64,000 nt of DNA. It comes from Bactericera cockerelli (lineage: Eukaryota > Arthropoda > Insecta > Hemiptera > Triozidae). This document shows, piece by piece, positions 59,101 through 64,000 of this stretch. The stretch is taken from contig CM044955.1 in the NCBI GenBank assembly GCA_024516035.1, positions 40,952,137 through 41,016,136 on the forward strand. Reading direction: 5' to 3'. Each line of letters begins with the position of its first letter. Positions within the stretch are counted from its first letter, which is position 1. The notes under the pieces were generated by a model. It made no database searches. It saw only the letters and a program-made list of their open reading frames with translations, and was not told the origin of the DNA. A program made the translations under genes and the position numbers.

Positions 59101-61024
59101 TACCAGACTCTTAATTGTCTATTGTGTTAGTTTTTCTGCCCCATACGCTCATGCATGCATGACAGGACCGCCTGTTCATGCATACAACGTATATTACGTT
59201 GATTGCTTCAGGGGGATACAGTGGGGGCAGATTACCCCATTCGGGGCCCAGAAAGTGTAGATCAGTTTATGTTAACACTTTTAGTTGGTTTTTTTATGCT
59301 TTATCAGGAGGACAGAGTACAATGGTAACAGTTTAAAATTAAGAAAAAACAAACAAATGACAAAATAATAAGTAAAAAAGAAAATAACAATAATGTCCTA
59401 CTTAACACTTAGACGACCGGCATGGTTTTTCGTGAATTCTCTTGTGGGACCGGCGATAATACGGCTCTCCGACCCCGTGTACCACCGGTGGTACACCCGC
59501 TCCATTCCGTACCAATGTGGTGTACCACCGGTGGTACACCCGGTCGTCTACGTGTTAAAGGGCGGGGTTATTGCCTGTGGCAATCTGCCTCGCCACCAAC
59601 ACCACGCGTAACTCATGTGTTTATACTTTCAGCCGTGTGCAGTCACCGCAGAGCTTACTACTACTATGGGGAGGCCATCAGGAACCGCGGCAAGGGCTTT
59701 CACGGCCGTCCACTGTCCCTCCTACGAGAACTACGAGAAGGGCAAGTGTAGGGCCCCGAACAACGCCACACTGCCCCTGGGCCTCAATAGCTTTGACAAT
59801 CCGTGAGTTGGTCAATCTCATTTATTTACACTTTATTTTTTATACAAGACAAACAACAATAAATTATTAACAGAGATAATAAAAAAAAATTAACAATATT
59901 TACAAAATAAGGTATAAAAAAATATTTAAATGTGCAATTGTCTTGTAATCCGGGGCGAAGTTAATGCCTTAGGCATTCTCTGCCACTTAACCCCGCTTTA
60001 ATGCCACTTAACCCCGCAATCTCATTTAATACAGAGCATTTTTTTCAGGGGATCAATACCTAAGCAAAGCCTAATATATTAATTAGTAATATTATTCGAC
60101 TTGAAGTAATGATATTTTTCGGTTCCAGATGCGGTTAGTTCTTCGAGAATGTGGGTTTTAAGTGGGTGGAAATCCCACACCCCAAGTCAGAATGACCAGG
60201 GTGTCTTTAAAAGATTTTTTCCTGCCTTCAACCAAAAATTATTCGGTTGTTGTTACTAGCTTGGCTACGGCAGTGAGGATCCTCATCCATCTTGAGTAAA
60301 AAGTTGGCTCGTCCTCAACGTGAACCACATATTTCTAGATGCGACATTCTTCAGGATCTGTGTCTATTTGGAGGACTATGTACAGGGAAAGTTGCAGGGA
60401 TTACTTTTAAGTTTGAGTGTGAAGGATGAATGAATGTATTTTATATATTTCTTTATATATATATAATTATTTATTTATTTAAAGAGAGGACTGTAGTACT
60501 CAGAGTCCTTGCCCCTATTTATATTCTATTCTCGTACGAACAACTGCCATGATCAAATTCAAACCTCTGAATGATCATTTCATTGAAAAAGCTGGAACAA
60601 AGTATAATATTGTGATGGTCACTCATAACCTGTTGGAAAATATATATATTGTTGCCTATTTTATTGGAGCTTAGAATAATCAAACACCTCGGCCGAGGTG
60701 TGAAGAACGCCAATACAAAGAAAGAGACAGCCCGGCAGAGTGTAAGGTTACGGATATAAGTGCAAGTATAAGTAGTGCTTTATTTAGACTGTCAGCGCAA
60801 GACAGGTAGTCCCATTATGCCAACAGGATAAAGAATAACATAATATGTTTAATGCAATGTCTTGAAAATTCAACAATACTTCCTGTAATTTGTTTGATTT
60901 CAGTGTCAAGGGATCATTTTTCCTGGAGACCAATCCCCAGGAACCGTATGGAGTGAAAGCCAAGCGGAAGCCGAGCAAGAACAAGAAAGCCTCTTCCAAG
61001 GACATTTGGAGTAAAAAAATATAA
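50176..61024 (+). CDS. Secreted neutral (pancreatic-type) lipase, seven exons, one frame break
   Basis: The exons are 50176-50242, 51137-51329, 52266-52417, 53400-53651, 57035-57226, 59633-59802 and 60904-61024, coding for about 381 residues. Residues 1-19 form a signal peptide. Motifs follow the animal neutral lipase order: LVHGFGDN, FLVDWSPLA, nucleophile Ser199 in GFSLGAH, Asp224 in GLDPA, and His290 in CSHRRAYYYY. A FLETNPQEPYGVK segment and a lysine-rich tail end the protein. The triad looks complete, so it probably hydrolyses triglycerides or phospholipids outside the cell. All splice phases agree except that exon 6 has one surplus base in a TTT run near 59700: the frame before it ends early, while the frame after it (FTAVHCPSYENYEKGKC) matches the family and the phase of exon 7. 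This is either a consensus error or an inactivating indel. The exon 3 donor is followed by a 31-bp array, and a SINE begins right after the stop. Confidence 0.88.
50557..50816 (-). mobile_element. 5S rRNA-derived SINE, near full length
   Basis: On the minus strand the first roughly 95 bases resemble 5S rRNA, including the internal promoter region: TGTTGAATACACCGGTTC, CACCGAAGTTAAGC, and TTAGGACTTGGATGGGTGAC. The body holds GGCCCCACTCAGGCTGGGTG, and the tail reads GCGACGTTAAACCCCACTT plus poly(A). The flanks CGGATGACTTT and CGGCTGACTTT form an imperfect 11-bp duplication. It lies in lipase intron 1. Confidence 0.9.
52156..52225 (-). mobile_element. Degraded 5S-SINE fragment before lipase exon 3
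   Basis: GGGGGGTTTTACCTTCCATTCGC and TGCTTAACTTCAGTGACAG match body and 5S head on the minus strand with the middle deleted. It ends 40 bp upstream of the exon 3 acceptor. Confidence 0.55.
52409..53043 (+). repeat. 31-bp tandem array built on lipase exon 3 splice donor
   Basis: The unit is 31 bp and begins with the last bases of exon 3 (CTTCGGGATG) followed by GTAAGTATTCGGTAGTTATG. I count about 21 GTAAGT sites including the real donor at 52418. Variants (TTAGTTATTTATG, CGGAAGTT, CGATAGTT) recur along the array, as expected from growth by unequal exchange or slippage. Use of any downstream donor would add multiples of 31 bp, changing frame for most choices. Confidence 0.95.
53842..54166. repeat. 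Direct repeat of about 128 bp with 16-bp spacer array, lipase intron 4
   Basis: GAGTTCATTTGAGACGATAT through ATTATCGACTCGTCCTGA occurs at 53842 and at 54041. Between them CTATAACTTGGAGTTT is repeated about four times. Confidence 0.88.
54525..54588 (+). mobile_element. SINE 3'-tail fragment
   Basis: CCGTGACATGACCATGCAGT then TGAAAGTGACGATAAACCAA matches the tail of the 5S-headed SINE; the head is absent. Confidence 0.65.
55552..55715 (+). mobile_element. 5S rRNA-derived SINE, degraded copy
   Basis: Recognisable blocks: GATCACTGTAGTTAAGCATT, GACTAGGTTGGTGACC, GTGAGGTTAATGTCGGTAGC. It lies in lipase intron 4. Confidence 0.65.
56424..56570 (-). mobile_element. Diverged relative of the SINE in BEL
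   Basis: TTTTTCCTCACGAGGTACGA and following bases match the BEL-inserted SINE (one to two differences in this block). The tRNA part is eroded. In lipase intron 4. Confidence 0.68.
57335..57548 (-). mobile_element. tRNA-headed SINE, near complete
   Basis: Minus strand: a head with GGTAGTGAAGTAGTTAACGC (A box) and GGTTTGAATCCCAC (B box), then CCTCATTAATTTGAGTTTGT and GCTTTGAGCACTAACCTCGA. In lipase intron 5. Confidence 0.82.
57549..58954. other. Lipase intron 5, AT-rich
   Basis: No feature beyond AT-rich sequence between two SINE copies. Confidence 0.55.
58955..59110 (-). mobile_element. tRNA-headed SINE, partial copy
   Basis: Same body as 57335-57548, including CCTCATTAATTTTGAGTTTG and GCTTTGAGCATTCCTCGCC. 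The head is shortened. In lipase intron 5. Confidence 0.72.
59406..59554. mobile_element. 149-bp MITE with TTAA flanks (piggyBac-like)
   Basis: TTAA (59402-59405) CACTTAGACGACCGG ... CCGGTCGTCTACGTG TTAA (59555-59558). The ends mirror over about 15 bp with one mismatch. Two copies of the 16-bp palindrome GTACCACCGGTGGTAC lie inside. It ends 78 bp before lipase exon 6. TTAA targeting suggests piggyBac, though the terminal CCC typical of that group is absent. Confidence 0.75.
59803..60903. other. Lipase intron 6
   Basis: Carries a short SINE-body-like fragment (59945-60015, GCGAAGTTAATGCCTTAGGC) and an AT microsatellite near 60440-60480. Confidence 0.5.
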
Positions 61025-61029
61025 TAATA

Positions 61030-61290
61030 TGCTGTCGCTCTGGTAGAGGATGTGTTTGAAGCACCAGATTTGTAATGTAAACATTCTAGCCCGTGGATTT
61101 GTGATCTGTGGTTCGGATCTCACCCAATGCTTCGATTTTTCCTCGTTTATTTGAGTTTGTGACCACATAATAATATGACTCTGAGGTTATTGGGTTGGGT
61201 GATGAGCATAAACCTCGCCTGGTGGTGGTGGTTACCTTCCACTAAATAGTGTAATACCTTCCACTAAATAGTGTAATAATATCATCTATT
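61030..61290 (+). mobile_element. tRNA-headed SINE directly after lipase stop codon
   Basis: Plus orientation. The head contains GCTCTGGTAGAGGATGTGTT and a weak B box GTGGTTCGGATCTC. The body has TTATTTGAGTTTGTGACCAC and ATGAGCATAAACCTCGCCTG; CCTTCCACTAAATAGTGTAA is duplicated at the end. It probably lies in the lipase 3' UTR. Confidence 0.75.
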
Positions 61291-62796
61291 TTGAAGAGAC
61301 CACCAATTTAGACGCAATAGCTATCTCAGGATTTTCCCTAAAAGTGTCATTAACCTTATCTTGAAAGGTATTTTGGATACATCAGTTTTTTACTTATTGC
61401 CAAAATTAATCCAAAGCATTTTTCTTACAAACTTAATTATTTCAATTTTAACGCTTATTTAAAGTGGCAGATAGCTCTCCACCAATAATCTCTCATCAAC
61501 CATAATATAATAAAAATTGAAATTCTCGTTAAAAGAATTCTCTCCAAATAAGGGTTATAAGACGTCTTGAGACGAGGTTTCACTTTCATTCACTGAAATC
61601 CACATCGATAACCATATACAATACCTCACCACCTGGTTTGAACGGTAATATGTAGAAACGCTAATATGTGAATAGAGGAGAGTGCTTTCTGAAAAGAGGC
61701 CCCAGTTCTATTATACAGGGTGTTCTTGATGTTGTGTGTTTTTTCTAACATCGGAGATGCCCCTATCTCAAAAATAAACTGTAGGTCTATGAGTATAACC
61801 ATTGCATCGTAACATCATGATCTAAGGACATAATTAAACCCTACTTACTCCAGTATAATAGCACCAATGTATATTTTTTTCCAACAGGTTATCAGTGACC
61901 ATCAACAATCCTGAATATTTTGAGTAAATTATCTCATGGAGGCTATGTAGATGTATGAACATATATGTAGGTACATCAAAAGAACAACATGATTAGAAAG
62001 GGAAAACCGCATTTAAAATTAAACCGTTCATAATGATGTCAGTGATGTTTGAAAAAGAAACATACAGACCTAGATCACAAATGAGACACTCCCAAATACT
62101 CCCAATAGTTCTAATCCATAAGATAACGATCGTCCGTCATAGATTTGACAGATGCATTTGATTAGGTGTGAATAATTAAGTACTTTCGATCAATATGTTA
62201 TGAATAGATATTAGTAAATACCTAGGTAATAGAAACATTGTACAATGAATATGCAAGGACGTTCTTATGATGTAATGTCAATCTTTAAAATTTCATATTG
62301 TTGTTTGTCTGATTGATGAACAGCACAAGTGTCGATGTTATTGAGGGAAATGATTATTATTCTGATTTGAGAGTAATAATTAAATGGCATTTGTGGGCCC
62401 AAGAGAGTTTAGTAACCTATACTTTCATCACATTTATTTATGTGAAACAATAATTTTTAGTTGTTTGGAGCCCGAACTTTATGTAAAAATAAAAACATGC
62501 TTTTATGAAAATGAAAATATATAAACGATTGTAAAACGTTACTACACCGTTAACTATCATGTAACATTGAAGAGGCTCAATCTGGTATGATTGAAAAAGT
62601 AATTATTATTATATGTGTTTTTTCATAATACCAAATTTGGATAATGATTTTTTGAGATATTCAGGATATAATAATAATGATATAATATACGCCTTATTTA
62701 TACTGCCCGACTTGGACTAATGAGTCCCATTATTTAGCAGTAAGCTCAAGACGTAATATTAGTGGTAAAAATCCAAATGGGAGTATAACTTGTCAT
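61291..62796. other. No gene seen
   Basis: AT-rich; lipase downstream flank. TATACAGGGTGTTC near 61714 resembles the end of an ACAGGGT-type transposon, but no partner end was found. Confidence 0.5.
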
Positions 62797-62879
62797 GTCC
62801 CGTCTGGGTTTCGAACCCGCGACCTCTGGAACCTCTGGAATTCACTGAGTGCCGCCTTATACCACTGAGCTACCGGGAC
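62797..62879 (-). pseudogene. tRNA-like sequence, pseudogene or SINE head
   Basis: Minus strand, 83 nt. The ends GTCCCGG and ACGGGAC pair at six of seven positions, TAGCTCAGTGGTATAAGGC is an A-box D arm, and GGGTTCGAAACCC is a perfect T arm. The anticodon arm cannot be folded convincingly and a 10-bp direct repeat (AGAGGTTCC/AGAGGTCG) lengthens the middle. No intact anticodon can be assigned. Confidence 0.6.
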
Positions 62880-63329
62880 AAGATATAAAGAGGAAAAAAA
62901 TGTTCTGTTCAGTTTTCAGTAAGAAAACTGATTTTAATGTATGTGACAGAAGTAAAACTATACACATAAACTATAAAGTCGGACACTGGTGAATATATTA
63001 GAACACAAGTGACAAGCAAAATTATTATTCAAAACCAGCATCTTATTGAAATTTCCCCAGAAGGTAAGTCGAACCACCAGCCTCCAGGTTATAAATTACG
63101 AAGTGAATATGAGTGAAAAATGTTCTGTAAGAAAATCGTAAAATACCTATCCAACAAAGAATGTTGCGTAACAAAGAATATCACGGAAGAGTAGGTAATT
63201 ACTGCTAATGATTTCGATTTTGCTGAAAATTCTATCGTTCCTTAAGCCACAATTACTTAAAAGTTTGATCGCTTTCTTGCGGAAATTATGGTCCATTCAG
63301 GGTAATGCTAAATAATTACAAAACCCGGA

Positions 63330-63415
63330 TCAGATGCTCAGGATGCTCATATCGCAGTTCATAAAGGCACATTCAATTTTCCCATTTGGATTTTGTCGCA
63401 AACAGCAAAGGTCTC
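63330..63415 (-). CDS. Possible small terminal exon, cysteine-rich
   Basis: Minus strand: the acceptor TAATTTCAG is followed by 28 codons (phase 1 entry) reading DLCCLRQNPNGKIECAFMNC to a TGA. The spacing of cysteines recalls small secreted domains such as VWC-type, but this is weak. No partner exon is visible in the window. Confidence 0.25.
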
Positions 63416-64000
63416 CTGAAATTAAGGTTGAATGTACACGTCTATGCACGTGCGATATCACCATCCAGGGGTTCATGCATGCAGACCATTGTGAAAGTTC
63501 TTGTGTGATCTGAGCTAGTAGCCAGCATGAGGATCTCGACGTGGGCATGAGAATTTCGACATCTACCATTTCTCCCTAGGATACAGATAAAAATAGCGCT
63601 TAGGATAATTACTTATAGGGTAGGCAGGTACGCTTACATGAATAATATCTTGACCTGATAAACCGACTCACATACTACAGCACTTATTTATAGGTTATTG
63701 ACTTTTCTGTAGTTTTATTACCTAATTTATTAACACATACTCGTACGAAGATACAATCCGTACAATCGAGAAAATTGAACTCAGAATCATCGAGACGAAT
63801 TATATTTGAACCTGCCGAAGCGAGGATGATTATGATGGATAGTTGCTGATCAAGTTCAGAGCTTGGCGGTCAAAGTCAAAAGTCAATAACCTGGTATGGA
63901 TCTAAACTTTGACATCTTCACATGAACTTTCAGATCTCGCACTAGACTTGCTCATCTCTTGAGAGTAAGTCACGTGTATGGAACAGGTCTTATTCTTATG

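Noticed and set aside
62797..62879. Functional tRNA gene
   Set aside because: Acceptor and T arms are good, but the anticodon arm does not fold and the middle has a 10-bp duplication.
1..64000. CRISPR arrays or bacterial operons
   Set aside because: The tandem arrays have no spacer structure, and introns, SINEs and retrotransposons show a eukaryotic genome.

Overview
This is a eukaryotic, AT-rich, repeat-dense window. Spliced genes with GT-AG introns, insect-type proteins (Out at first, a neutral lipase, glycerate kinase), a BEL/Pao element, and tRNA- and 5S-headed SINEs point to an insect. The TAGGTA/TACCTA-rich intergenic texture makes me suspect a hemipteran, but I cannot confirm the species.

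Layout. Minus strand: a partial out at first (oaf) gene runs from exon 1 (43402-43307) through exon 2 (21551-21441) and exon 3 (285-151), then leaves the window. Its first intron (about 21.8 kb) holds an intronless UBAC1-like gene (29524-28187, same strand), an unidentified spliced plus-strand gene (exons near 21962-22020, 23556-23808, 25468-25760), the C-terminal relic of one non-LTR retrotransposon (27049-27354), and a larger non-LTR element (30053 to about 42231). A full-length BEL/Pao element (34807-42123, TSD TACAT, LTRs identical by eye) sits in the 3' UTR of the larger element. A tRNA-derived SINE (40315-40615) in turn sits inside the BEL integrase. Right of oaf lie a four-exon glycerate kinase (minus, 48113-45673) and a seven-exon secreted lipase (plus, 50176-61024). 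They start divergently, about 2 kb apart.

The second intron of oaf is almost all repeats. It holds tandem arrays of 45, 25, 31 and about 124 bp, two MITE-like elements, an ACCGGGTA-rich transposon, and a 5'-truncated non-LTR insertion bounded by a perfect 118-bp direct repeat. SINEs fall into at least four groups: two tRNA-headed families with several copies, a tRNA-headed family seen in BEL, and a 5S rRNA-headed family.

The most unusual pattern is that exon edges have seeded tandem arrays in three separate genes. Lipase exon 3 donor is repeated about 21 times, oaf exon 2 donor 6 times and oaf exon 3 acceptor 3 times. The last exon of the unidentified gene has an acceptor-containing array upstream and repeated copies of its own coding end downstream. 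Several exons also carry single-base frame breaks whose splice phases still agree, so some breaks may be consensus errors. All identifications are by eye from motifs and remembered family features; no search was run.
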